A stretch of DNA of 64,000 nucleotides. It comes from Sphingobacteriaceae bacterium (GTDB lineage: Bacteria > Bacteroidota > Bacteroidia > B-17B0 > Aurantibacillaceae). Numbering within the stretch: the first letter of the stretch is position 1; the number at the start of each line of letters is the position of its first letter. A program made the position numbers and the translations under genes. The stretch spans positions 1 through 64,000 of the forward strand of contig JADJLA010000005.1 in NCBI GenBank assembly GCA_016705695.1, read 5' to 3'. Shown here one piece after another: positions 34,193 to 41,903 of this stretch. The notes beneath the pieces are model-generated. The model did no database searches and was not told the DNA's origin. It saw nothing but the letters and a program-made list of their open reading frames with translations.

Positions 34193-34236
34193 AATATTTT
34201 TATTTTGAAATTATTTATTTAATAACTGAAAGTCTA

Positions 34237-34268
34237 CCCTTCGACTACGCTTGAAATGACAAGGGGTA
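34237..34268. repeat. REP-like remnant with CCCTTCGACTACGCT core
   Basis: The hppD/hmgA spacer contains TACCCTTCGACTACGCTTGA then AATGACAAGGGGTA, whose ends are inverted (TACCCT / AGGGGTA). The core resembles the CCTGAGCTTGTCGAAGGG sequence at 55923-55940 read on the other strand. Such CTTCGAC-TCAGG units recur in many Bacteroidota genomes as I recall. Confidence 0.45.
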
Positions 34269-34338
34269 TTTTAGTCCAACATCGCCATTGTATGCGACCT
34301 CAACTCTAGTTTATTTTTTAAAATTTTTGATCTCATAA

Positions 34339-35496
34339 TTACTCAACCCAGCTTTTATAATATTTTCCATCATCGATCTTCATTGCATCTTCAGTTACCA
34401 TTAATGGTTTAAACGTATCAACCATCACTGCTAACTCCAAAGTGTCTTTTTGTCCAATGCTGCGTTCCATTGCTCCAGGGGCAGGGCCATGAGGAATTCC
34501 TTTTGGATGTAAAGTAATATGTCCTTGCTCGATATTATTTCTACTCATAAAATCACCGGCCACATAGTATAATACTTCGTCGCTATCAATGTTACTATGA
34601 TTATATGGTGCAGGAATTGCCTTAGGATGATAATCGTATAAACGGGGGCAGAACGAACATACAACAAAGGTTGAAGTTTCAAAAGTTTGATGCACCGGAG
34701 GCGGTTGATGAACTCGTCCGGTGATTGGTTCAAAATTATGGATCGAAAATCCCCAAGGGAAATTGTATCCATCCCAACCAACTACATCAAAAGGATGTGT
34801 TGCATATAAAACATCATGCAACATACCTTCCTTTTTTATCTTGATCAAAAAGTCACCTTTTTCATCATGCGTTTCTAACACGGAAGGTAATTTTAGATCA
34901 CGCTCGCAGAACGGCGAATGCTCTAATAATTGTCCTGACGAATTTTTATAACGTTGTGGTGTATAGAACGGCGAATAACTTTCTACATAAAAAATACGAT
35001 TATCGTTTGTTTCAAATTCCATTTGACAGATCATGCCGCGGGGGATGATCAAGTAATCGCCATATTCAAAGGGAATATTTCCCATAAATGTTCTTAGGGT
35101 GCCTTTTCCTTTATGAATAAAAAGCATTTCGTCGGCATCAGCATTCTTATAAAAATAAGTTTTCATGCTTTGCTGAGGTGCAGCAAGTCCAATAGAACAA
35201 TCGCTATTTACTAAAACAGTTTTACGACTATCTAAAAAGTCGGATGTTGGTTTTATCTCAAATCCTTTTAATAAAAGTGATTTGATGTTTTTATCGATAG
35301 CAATTTTCGGACGCACATCCACGCTTTTTAAGATCTCCTTAACTTGCGTTGGGCGATGTGTGTGATATAGCAGAGAAGAAAAGCCATTAAAGCCTTCGGT
35401 GCCAAATAGCTGTTCGTAATAATGCTTTCCTTGTTTCGATTGAAACACAGTATGGCGCTTTTGTGGGAAACTACCCAGTTTGTGATAAATTGGCAT
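34339..35496 (-). CDS. hmgA: Homogentisate 1,2-dioxygenase
   Basis: Opens the homogentisate ring to maleylacetoacetate, the step after HppD. 385 aa with a cupin fold: MPIYHKLGSFPQKRHTVFQ at the start, IPRGMICQMEFETNDNRIFY near 150, SPFCERDLKLPSVLETHDEK near 190, and the iron-site region near residue 265-300 (VHQTFETSTFVVCSFCPRLYD). PHGPAPGAMERSIG near residue 335 is a family hallmark with the last His/Glu region. The later genes maiA and fahA are not in the window. The SpoIIE gene upstream ends... upstream on this strand there is none closer than the divergent side; its 5' neighbour at 35510 reads toward it with a 13-bp gap, so readthrough is possible. Confidence 0.94.
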   Translation of the reverse strand: MPIYHKLGSFPQKRHTVFQSKQGKHYYEQLFGTEGFNGFSSLLYHTHRPTQVKEILKSVDVRPKIAIDKNIKSLLLKGFEIKPTSDFLDSRKTVLVNSDCSIGLAAPQQSMKTYFYKNADADEMLFIHKGKGTLRTFMGNIPFEYGDYLIIPRGMICQMEFETNDNRIFYVESYSPFYTPQRYKNSSGQLLEHSPFCERDLKLPSVLETHDEKGDFLIKIKKEGMLHDVLYATHPFDVVGWDGYNFPWGFSIHNFEPITGRVHQPPPVHQTFETSTFVVCSFCPRLYDYHPKAIPAPYNHSNIDSDEVLYYVAGDFMSRNNIEQGHITLHPKGIPHGPAPGAMERSIGQKDTLELAVMVDTFKPLMVTEDAMKIDDGKYYKSWVE

Positions 35497-35509
35497 AAGG
35501 CAAATTTAA

Positions 35510-36526
35510 TTAAATTTTAAAACCTAGAACACATACATCATCAATTTGATCTTTACTCCCTTTCCAGCTGTTAAAGCGCTGTTCAAGTTCCGTTTTTTTA
35601 TCGTTTACATCAATGATCTCAGTTATCCACTCTTTAAATCGTTTTGTGGTAATTTTTTTATTTTCAAGACCTCCAAATTGATCGGCAAATCCGTCGGTTG
35701 ACATAACTACCATTTCATTTGGCTCAATAATTATTTCGTGCTCAGCAAATATTTGATCATCGGGTGTATGCCCTGCAATCCCTGTTTTAGTAGCTTTTAT
35801 TTCTTCCTTCAAGCCTTTGTCATTGTATATTTGTAACGAACGGTTTGCCCCACTGTATGTTATTTTTCTTTCTTTACTGTTTATTTTACACAAGCAAATA
35901 TCCAAACCATCTTTCGAAAATCCTTCTTGGCCTTGATTAAGTGTGTTTTTAAGACTGATATTTAGCAAAGAAAGCAATTCGGAAGCTGAACGTGTTTGTG
36001 TAGATAGTTCATTCAAATTTTGAATGCTTAAAGCACTCATCATTGCTCCGGGCACACCATGTCCTGTGCAATCGGCCACCGCAACAAAAATTTCGCTAGC
36101 ATTTAATTTCTTGGCCCAAAAAAAGTCGCCGCTTACAATATCTTTTGGCATGTAAACTAAAAAATGTTTTGGCAATAGAATTTCTAAAAGATCTAAAGGT
36201 GGAAGTAATGATTGTTGAATACGTTGAGCGTATGTGATGGAATCGGTGAGCTCTTTGTTTTTTTCAGCAAGTAAACCTCTCTGATGGGTGATTTCTTTAT
36301 TCGCTTTTTCTTTATTTCTATTTGCCCTTATAAGGGAAATAGAAAAGCCAATGATCACTATGAAACCAAACAATGAAACAAAAATAATAATTCGTTGTTG
36401 CTTTAATTTGGCTTCTGCCTTTTCTTGAACGCGAAGATTTTCTAGGTCAGTTATTTCTTTTTCTTTAGCAACACCTAAGGAATCCTTATGTTTTTCGTAT
36501 TTATAACTTAGTTGCGCTGCATCCAT
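35510..36526 (-). CDS. Membrane SpoIIE-type PP2C phosphatase (C-terminal half of a split TPR phosphatase)
   Basis: Starts at ATG 36524-36526 (MDAAQLSYKYEKHKDSLG), sharing one base with the TGA of the TPR gene (TGATG). A coiled coil (KEITDLENLRVQEKAEAKLK), one membrane helix near residues 47-67 (IIIFVSLFGFIVIIGFSISL), the linker AEKNKELTDSITYAQRIQ and the SpoIIE domain follow, with SGDFFW, DCTGHGVPGAMMS, KDGLDICL, TDGFADQFGG and QIDDVCV. Together with the TPR protein it has the same architecture and nearly the same length as the single TPR-SpoIIE protein at 61937-63916. The junction lies on a run of seven A, so a one-base slip would fuse the two. Product predicted to anchor in the inner membrane with the phosphatase inside. 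Confidence 0.85.
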   Translation of the reverse strand: MDAAQLSYKYEKHKDSLGVAKEKEITDLENLRVQEKAEAKLKQQRIIIFVSLFGFIVIIGFSISLIRANRNKEKANKEITHQRGLLAEKNKELTDSITYAQRIQQSLLPPLDLLEILLPKHFLVYMPKDIVSGDFFWAKKLNASEIFVAVADCTGHGVPGAMMSALSIQNLNELSTQTRSASELLSLLNISLKNTLNQGQEGFSKDGLDICLCKINSKERKITYSGANRSLQIYNDKGLKEEIKATKTGIAGHTPDDQIFAEHEIIIEPNEMVVMSTDGFADQFGGLENKKITTKRFKEWITEIIDVNDKKTELEQRFNSWKGSKDQIDDVCVLGFKI

Positions 36527-37587
36527 CAATTTTTTTCTTTCCCACTCTTCTCAAATAGGTTGTAATGTTTTAGGAAGGTTTGCGATGCTTTATCATAAAC
36601 ACCTAACTTGTGATAAAGCACTGCAGCCGTAAGCAACGAATTAATATCATCTTCATCCATATCCTCATCCTTAAGAGAAATGCTTTCGGATTCATAAAGA
36701 TACTTTTTTGCACCCGGCAGATCCTTTAGATCGTAGCATATCTGCGCCATATTTTGTTTTACTTGTTTTGTCCATGATACATCCTTGTGTTTCTTTACAT
36801 ATTCTAACAATTCAAGATTGAATTCTTTAGCCTCTTCAAATTTCTTTTGTAGCGTTAGTATTGTAACAAGATTGTAAGTAATGTCAGCGTAATCGTCTAA
36901 TAGACCGTTGGCTTTGGCTATCGCGTATCCAATTCTGTAAATACTATCAGCGGCTTTATAATTATTCTCTTTTTTATAAATGAGCGCGAGATTGTTCAAG
37001 GATTTGGCATAGCTATCTTTCTCCTTTTTCAATTTTACAAAGGGCATGTTTCGGTGTAAATATCTTTTGGCATTCTCCAGATCTCCTATTTCTTGGTAAA
37101 GTAAGGCCATGTTACCATAAAGCATTGGTAATCCTTCTGTCTTTAGTTTTTCCATTATCTCCTGACTGTATTTAAAATATTTAAGCGACTCAGAATAGTT
37201 GCGCGACATAAAATAAACCGAGCCCATATTCATACAAAACGAGCTGGTTAATTCTTGTAATTTGTTTTTTTTAGAAATAACTATTGCTGAGTCGAAATAA
37301 AGTATCGTTGTTTTGTAGTTGCCTTTATAGTAATGCCAAGTTCCAATTTTTTCATAACAATAAGCCAGTAAAAAACGATCGCCTTTTTTGATAGACAATA
37401 ATTTATTCGCTTTTATTAGATCAAAGAATGCGAGCGAATCTCCCGCATGTATGTGTTCAATCATTTTATCTATGGTAGCGCTATGGGTAGCTCGCGCTTT
37501 TTGATACTCAGTGAGTGGTTTATCTTGAGCTTTACTTTGAAAGCAAAACAGGAAGAGAGGAAGTAATATGTAAGTTTTAAACGACAA
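36526..37587 (-). CDS. Secreted TPR sensor protein paired with the SpoIIE phosphatase
   Basis: 353 aa from a TTG start at 37587 (signal SFKTYILLPLFLFCFQSKAQ). Seven or so tetratricopeptide repeats span residues 60-345, for example YEKIGTWHYYKGNYKTTILY, GNMALLYQEIGDLENAKRYL and NLALIYKKENNYKAADSIYR. In fused relatives this domain sits outside the inner membrane and precedes the transmembrane helix. Here it ends KSGKEKN with TGA at a poly-A run and the phosphatase frame starts one base away. It lies 1 bp downstream of the trhO stop, so belongs to the same transcript. It may signal by contact with the phosphatase or be part of it if the frame break is an error. Confidence 0.8.
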   Translation of the reverse strand: MSFKTYILLPLFLFCFQSKAQDKPLTEYQKARATHSATIDKMIEHIHAGDSLAFFDLIKANKLLSIKKGDRFLLAYCYEKIGTWHYYKGNYKTTILYFDSAIVISKKNKLQELTSSFCMNMGSVYFMSRNYSESLKYFKYSQEIMEKLKTEGLPMLYGNMALLYQEIGDLENAKRYLHRNMPFVKLKKEKDSYAKSLNNLALIYKKENNYKAADSIYRIGYAIAKANGLLDDYADITYNLVTILTLQKKFEEAKEFNLELLEYVKKHKDVSWTKQVKQNMAQICYDLKDLPGAKKYLYESESISLKDEDMDEDDINSLLTAAVLYHKLGVYDKASQTFLKHYNLFEKSGKEKN

Positions 37588-37588
37588 T

Positions 37589-38656
37589 TTATTTTTTTAA
37601 ATTTAATTCAGCCTTCAATATCTCCGCCAAATTCGGCCTCAATCTGCTTTTGTAAACAGATAAACATTCAGGTCCATTTTTTACGCGGCCTTTGCGTAAT
37701 TTGCGTTGTTCGTCAATTGGTAAATGAAAAATACTTTTACAATTCTCGGTACAACAGCCGTCCATTTTTGTAGTGCACTCTTCGCACTGAATAAAAAGTA
37801 AATGACAATCATCATTCTTGCAATTCACGTGCACATCACAAGGTTTTCCACATTGATGACAATTACTTAACACATCTTCAGTGATCCTTTCGCCAATACG
37901 CTCATCAAACACAAAATTTATCCCACGGAATTTACTTTCTAACTTTTGATCTTTTACTTCTTTGGCATATTGAATAATTCCGCCATGTAAGTGATTCACA
38001 TCTTTAAAACCTTTGTATTTAAAATAAGCACTTGCTTTTTCGCAACGAATTCCGCCGGTGCAATACATTACCACTTTTTTATTTTCCTGCCCTTTTAAAT
38101 GATCAATTACTAAAGGCAATTCTTCTCTAAACGTATCCGCATCAGGGCAAAAGGCTCGGTCAAATCTCCCAACTTCACTTTCGTAATGATTGCGCATATC
38201 TATCACTATGGTGTTTGGATCTTCAATGGCTGTATTGAATTCTTTGGCGCTTAAATATTTTCCGGTATTAGATGCATCAAAGTCTTTATCATGAATTCCA
38301 TCGGCCACAATTTTTTCGCGCACTTTTACAATAAGTTTGTAAAACGATTTTCCGTTCCCATCCACGGCGTGTTTAAAAGGCACATCTTTAAAATACCCAA
38401 CGCGATTCAACTTTTCTTCAAACTCCTCCCAATTATGTTCGGGCACACTCATTTGCGCGTTAATGCCTTCGTTGGCAATGTAAATTCGTCCAAAGCAATT
38501 TAGCTCTGTCCACATTTTAAAAAGTTCGTCCCTTAAGGTGTCGGGGTTTGAAATATTCACATACCTGTAAAAAGAAATTGTTTTTCTTTGGAAGGCCTCT
38601 TCCTTAAGGCTTTGCTTAAGAACGCTCTTGTCGATCCGGTTTACTAATAATGCCAT
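37589..38656 (-). CDS. trhO: tRNA uridine(34) hydroxylase TrhO (rhodanese-like)
   Basis: YceA/TrhO family, which uses O2 to hydroxylate wobble uridine 34 of tRNAs to ho5U. 355 aa: N-terminal acylphosphatase-like domain (CFGRIYIANEGINAQMSVP), rhodanese domain from about 135 to 225 with the catalytic-loop cysteine C199 in MYCTGGIRCEKASAYF, and a C-terminal Cys-rich zinc-binding tail (CHQCGKPCDVHVNCKND; QCEECTTKMDGCC). The tail is typical of the family. Divergent from the epimerase gene across a 107-bp spacer. The TPR/SpoIIE genes follow at once. Confidence 0.92.
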   Translation of the reverse strand: MALLVNRIDKSVLKQSLKEEAFQRKTISFYRYVNISNPDTLRDELFKMWTELNCFGRIYIANEGINAQMSVPEHNWEEFEEKLNRVGYFKDVPFKHAVDGNGKSFYKLIVKVREKIVADGIHDKDFDASNTGKYLSAKEFNTAIEDPNTIVIDMRNHYESEVGRFDRAFCPDADTFREELPLVIDHLKGQENKKVVMYCTGGIRCEKASAYFKYKGFKDVNHLHGGIIQYAKEVKDQKLESKFRGINFVFDERIGERITEDVLSNCHQCGKPCDVHVNCKNDDCHLLFIQCEECTTKMDGCCTENCKSIFHLPIDEQRKLRKGRVKNGPECLSVYKSRLRPNLAEILKAELNLKK

Positions 38657-38732
38657 AGGTCTGATAAAAATAATTGCAGTTTATATTATCACTTTAAGTA
38701 GATAAAAGTTTTTAAAATACCTTCTAAATACT

Positions 38733-38740
38733 TAGGTTTG
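38733..38740 (+). promoter_or_regulatory. -7 element upstream of the threonine dehydrogenase-like gene
   Basis: TAGGTTTG (TAnnTTTG) 23 bp before the ATG at 38764; a TTTTT run 19 bases upstream stands in for the -33 TTTG. Confidence 0.5.
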
Positions 38741-38763
38741 TAAAGATACTAAATGTAGTTGAT

Positions 38764-39714
38764 ATGTCCGGTACACACGAAAAGATCCTGATCATTGGAG
38801 CAGGTGGTCAAATAGGAGTAGAGTTAGCCGAAAGTCTCTCTAAAATTTATGGAAGTAGTAATGTGGTTGCTTCTGATATTAAAGAATCGCCTGCCTTAGC
38901 AAATAATCCCTTCGAAAAATTAGATGCGCTTGATGGTAAAGCGTTATTTGATGTTGTAAAAAAACATCAGATCACTCAAGTGTATCATTTAGCTGCAATG
39001 TTATCTGCAACAGGAGAGCAAAATCCTATGTTTGCATGGAAATTGAACATGGAAAGTTTATTTCACGTTCTTGATCTTGCAAAAGAAAAACACATAAAGC
39101 AGATCTATTGGCCAAGTTCTATTGCTGTATTTGGTCCAACTACACCAACAGAAAATACACCACAGTATACAGTAATGGAACCAAGCACTATTTACGGCAT
39201 TAGTAAACAGGCCGGCGAACGCTGGTGTGAATGGTATTTTAAAAAATTTGGAGTTGATGTAAGAAGTATCAGATATCCGGGTTTAATTGGTTGGAAGGGC
39301 GCGCCAGGAGGGGGTACAACTGATTATGCAGTGCATATTTTCTACGAAGCCCTCAAAAACGGCACCTATGAGTGTTTTTTGAGCGAAAACACAACTTTAC
39401 CCATGATGTGCATGGAAGATGCCATTAGGGCCACAATTGAGCTAATGCATGCACCAATTGATAAAATTAACATTAGAGGAAGCTATAATTTAGCCGGATT
39501 ATCATTTGATCCTAAACAAATTTCAGATGAGATAAAAAAGCACATTCCTAACTTTAAAATTACCTATAAACCCGACTTTCGACAGCAAATAGCCGACAGT
39601 TGGCCAAAAAGTATCGACGACCGCGAAGCCCGCCAACACTGGGGTTGGAAGGAAAAGTATAACCTTGAATTGCTGGTTAGCTCAATGCTAAGTAATCTAA
39701 AAACTAAAGTCTGA
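38764..39714 (+). CDS. NAD-dependent epimerase/dehydratase, L-threonine 3-dehydrogenase-like
   Basis: Extended short-chain dehydrogenase of 316 aa. NAD-binding GAGGQIG at residues 12-18 after KILIIGAGGQIGVELAESLS; active-site YGISK near 140 and the downstream SIRYPGLIGWKGAPGGGTTD segment. These are shared with the UDP-galactose epimerase-like L-threonine dehydrogenases known from Flavobacterium and Cytophaga, which oxidise threonine to 2-amino-3-ketobutyrate. No kbl (2-amino-3-ketobutyrate CoA ligase) is adjacent. Cytoplasmic, stand-alone, with its own TAGGTTTG promoter element. Confidence 0.85.
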   Translation: MSGTHEKILIIGAGGQIGVELAESLSKIYGSSNVVASDIKESPALANNPFEKLDALDGKALFDVVKKHQITQVYHLAAMLSATGEQNPMFAWKLNMESLFHVLDLAKEKHIKQIYWPSSIAVFGPTTPTENTPQYTVMEPSTIYGISKQAGERWCEWYFKKFGVDVRSIRYPGLIGWKGAPGGGTTDYAVHIFYEALKNGTYECFLSENTTLPMMCMEDAIRATIELMHAPIDKINIRGSYNLAGLSFDPKQISDEIKKHIPNFKITYKPDFRQQIADSWPKSIDDREARQHWGWKEKYNLELLVSSMLSNLKTKV

Positions 39715-39855
39715 TAAAAAACATCAAAAAACCTTCTTTTTTGTAACCCTGAGCCTCATCTGCCGTAAGAAAACATAGAACAAAGTACACAACGGCACTT
39801 ATCGATAAAATCAATTAATTAAGCTAAAAAACATTTCATATCGTTAAACTATTAT

Positions 39856-39863
39856 TAAATTTG
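39856..39863 (+). promoter_or_regulatory. -7 element of the first YwqK/MORN gene
   Basis: TAAATTTG (TAnnTTTG) ending 7 bases before the ATG at 39871; TTTC stands 18 bases upstream near the -33 position. Confidence 0.5.
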
Positions 39864-39870
39864 ATAGAAC

Positions 39871-40767
39871 ATGAAGAAACTATTACCAATATTTTTAATG
39901 ATTTCCTTTGTAACCTTTGCACAATCGCAAAGTTCGGAGATTGTTGGGAACGATACTCTAAATAAAATAGATATCGCCGGAAAAAAGCAAGGTAAGTGGA
40001 TACTTAGAGGTAAACACAAACCCGGAACATGTTTTACTGCAGAACAAAAGATCGAGGAAGGAAAATACGCCGATAACCGCAAAACTGGTGCTTGGATAGA
40101 GTATTTCTGCAATGGTAACATGAAGAATAAATTAACTTTCGTTAATGGTCGCCCTGATGGATACGCTATCATGTACCATGAAAATGGTAAGATCAGCGAA
40201 GAAGGTAATTGGAAGATCAATAAATGGGTAGGGAAGTATAAATTATTTTATGAGAACGGTCAAGTACAGCACGAATTTGCATTTAACGCAGCAGGTAAAC
40301 GTGATGGGCCACAAACTTATTTCTTTGATAATGGTCAAAAAGCCATTGAAGGTAATTTTGCTAATGGAAAAGAAAGCGGCCTGATCAAAGAATTTTATGA
40401 GAATGGCGATATCAAAGCAGAAAAGAATTATGCAGAAGGAAATGTTGACGTAGCTACTATCAAGGAATTTCAACCTAAGAAACCTTTGGTTCAGAAATCA
40501 GATAACCCAGTAGATAATGCGCCAAAAATTGTTTTGAAACCAGATGAAAAACCAAATGAAGGCGCAGTAAAAGGCAAGGGGCCAATTGTATTGAACGGTA
40601 AGTTTACATTGTATAATAAAAGCAAACAGATAACGAAAGATGGCATATTTAAAGACAATCGTTTAATGGAAGGTAAAGCTTACATTTACAATGAAGATGG
40701 GATTCTAACCCGTGTTAGTATGTACAAAGACGGTATTTATGTTGGTGATACCCAAATAGAAAACTAG
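39871..40767 (+). CDS. Secreted YwqK-like MORN-variant repeat protein
   Basis: 298-aa exported protein (MKKLLPIFLMISFVTFAQS). At least six MORN_2/YwqK-type repeats of about 23 residues: KQGKWILRGKHKPG, RKTGAWIEYFCNGNMKNKLT, NGRPDGYAIMYHENGKISEE, WVGKYKLFYENGQVQHEF, RDGPQTYFFDNGQKAIEG, SGLIKEFYENGDIKAEKN; two more at the C-terminus after a Pro/Lys spacer (NGKFTLYNKSKQITKDG; GKAYIYNEDGILTRVS). Such proteins are often labelled toxin-antitoxin YwqK family, but nothing here shows a toxin. It is followed by a strong terminator and a broken paralogue. Confidence 0.82.
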   Translation: MKKLLPIFLMISFVTFAQSQSSEIVGNDTLNKIDIAGKKQGKWILRGKHKPGTCFTAEQKIEEGKYADNRKTGAWIEYFCNGNMKNKLTFVNGRPDGYAIMYHENGKISEEGNWKINKWVGKYKLFYENGQVQHEFAFNAAGKRDGPQTYFFDNGQKAIEGNFANGKESGLIKEFYENGDIKAEKNYAEGNVDVATIKEFQPKKPLVQKSDNPVDNAPKIVLKPDEKPNEGAVKGKGPIVLNGKFTLYNKSKQITKDGIFKDNRLMEGKAYIYNEDGILTRVSMYKDGIYVGDTQIEN

Positions 40768-40784
40768 CTTTATTTAAAGTATTT

Positions 40785-40810
40785 AAGTCCCAACGGTAAC
40801 GTTGGGACTT
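40785..40810 (+). terminator. Strong intrinsic terminator after the first YwqK gene
   Basis: Perfect 11-bp stem AAGTCCCAACG / CGTTGGGACTT with GTAA loop, followed by TTTTTGTTT. It ends the first gene 18 bp past its stop and separates it from the paralogue's own promoter. Confidence 0.92.
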
Positions 40811-40853
40811 TTTTGTTTATTAGATAAAAGCCTCCTTTTTTTCGCTTAATTTT

Positions 40854-40885
40854 TTTGGTTCTAAGAAGCTTTAAAACTAGCTTTG
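40854..40885 (+). promoter_or_regulatory. Promoter of the YwqK pseudogene
   Basis: TTTG at 40854-40857, a 20-base spacer, then TAGCTTTG at 40878-40885: a full Bacteroidota consensus promoter, 16 bases before the ATG at 40902. Confidence 0.65.
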
Positions 40886-40901
40886 ATACAACTAACTGAA
40901 A

Positions 40902-41818
40902 ATGAAGCTATTTATCACATCCGTTTTTATTTTTTCAACGAGTGCCATTAATGCGCAATCGTTCGAATTGTTACCAAATTCTAAAGACACCATTAATTTT
41001 ATTGACCAAGTTGGAAAAAAACAAGGTAAATGGGTTTTAATGGGAAAACATAAACCCGGTAATTGTTTTAAGCCCGAACAAAAAGCTGAAGAAGGTGCTT
41101 ACAAAGAAAATCGTAAGGTTGGGAAGTGGAATGAGTTCTACTGTAACGGAAACAAAAAGAACGATCTTACGTTTCAAAATGGCCGTCCAGATGGATACGC
41201 CATTATGTATTACGAGAACGGAAACAAAAAGAAGAAGGAAACTGGAAAAATAATAAATGGGTAGGCGATTATAAACTGTATTACGAGAACGGACAAGTAC
41301 AACACGATTTTAAGTTTAATGCAGGCGGAAAACGTGATGGTGTTTAAACATACAAATACGATAATGGCCAAGTAGCTGTTGAAGGAAATTTTGCTAATGG
41401 AAAAGAAGCAGGGCAAATAAAAGAATATCACGAAGGTGGAGACATTAAAGCCATTAAGAATTATAGTAATGGCGATGTTGATGTTGCGAGCATTAAAACT
41501 TTTGATGCAAAAAAGGAAGTTGCTAAAAAAGATGATGCTGCTAAATATGCCCCAAGTAAATCGCTTACTGAGATTAAAAAAGAAGAGATCGTTACAGCTG
41601 GCGTTGGAGGAAACAAAAATACTATAGTTACTGCTTTAAACGGAAGTCATATTTTGTACAATAAGAACAAACAAGTGAGCAAGAACGGTAAGTTTAAAGA
41701 TAATCGTTTAATGGAAGGCAAAGCCTATATCTATGATGACAATGGCCTCCTTAACCGCATTGCAATCTATAAAGATGGAATTTACGTGGGCGACGGAGAA
41801 GTTGAGAAAGAAAAGTAA
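40902..41818 (+). pseudogene. Second YwqK-like MORN-repeat protein, inactivated by a frameshift and a nonsense codon
   Basis: Paralogue of the upstream gene, with its own signal peptide (MKLFITSVFIFSTSAINAQ) and aligned repeats. Near 41228 the sense goes from frame 1 (MYYENGNKK) to another frame (EEGNWKNNKWVGDYKLYYEN), explained by loss of one A from a short A-run. About 120 bp later, at 41345-41347, TAA stands where the intact paralogue has a CAA glutamine (QTYFF versus the broken copy's stop-TYKYDNG). After that the frame is open to TAA at 41816 with all repeats conserved, including NRLMEGKAYIY. One lesion could be a read error, but the base substitution argues for true decay. The promoter is still intact. 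Confidence 0.85.
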
Positions 41819-41853
41819 TTAATCCGCCGTGGCGGACACAATATACATTAAAG

Positions 41854-41876
41854 AAGACGGATAGTATTTCCGTCTT
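41854..41876 (+). terminator. Terminator after the YwqK pseudogene
   Basis: 8-bp stem AAGACGGA / TCCGTCTT with a 7-base loop followed by TTTTATTTATT. A smaller GC-rich hairpin, TCCGCC / GGCGGA, precedes it at 41823-41836. They separate the pseudogene from cysS. Confidence 0.8.
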
Positions 41877-41903
41877 TTTTATTTATTGTATATTTACATA
41901 CTT

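Noticed and set aside
41436..41627. Leu/Lys-rich plus-strand ORF
   Set aside because: Wrong frame within the YwqK pseudogene; the conserved repeat sense is in another frame.
39871..41818. A YwqK toxin-antitoxin module
   Set aside because: Only MORN-type secreted proteins are present; no toxin gene is adjacent and both paralogues have signal peptides.
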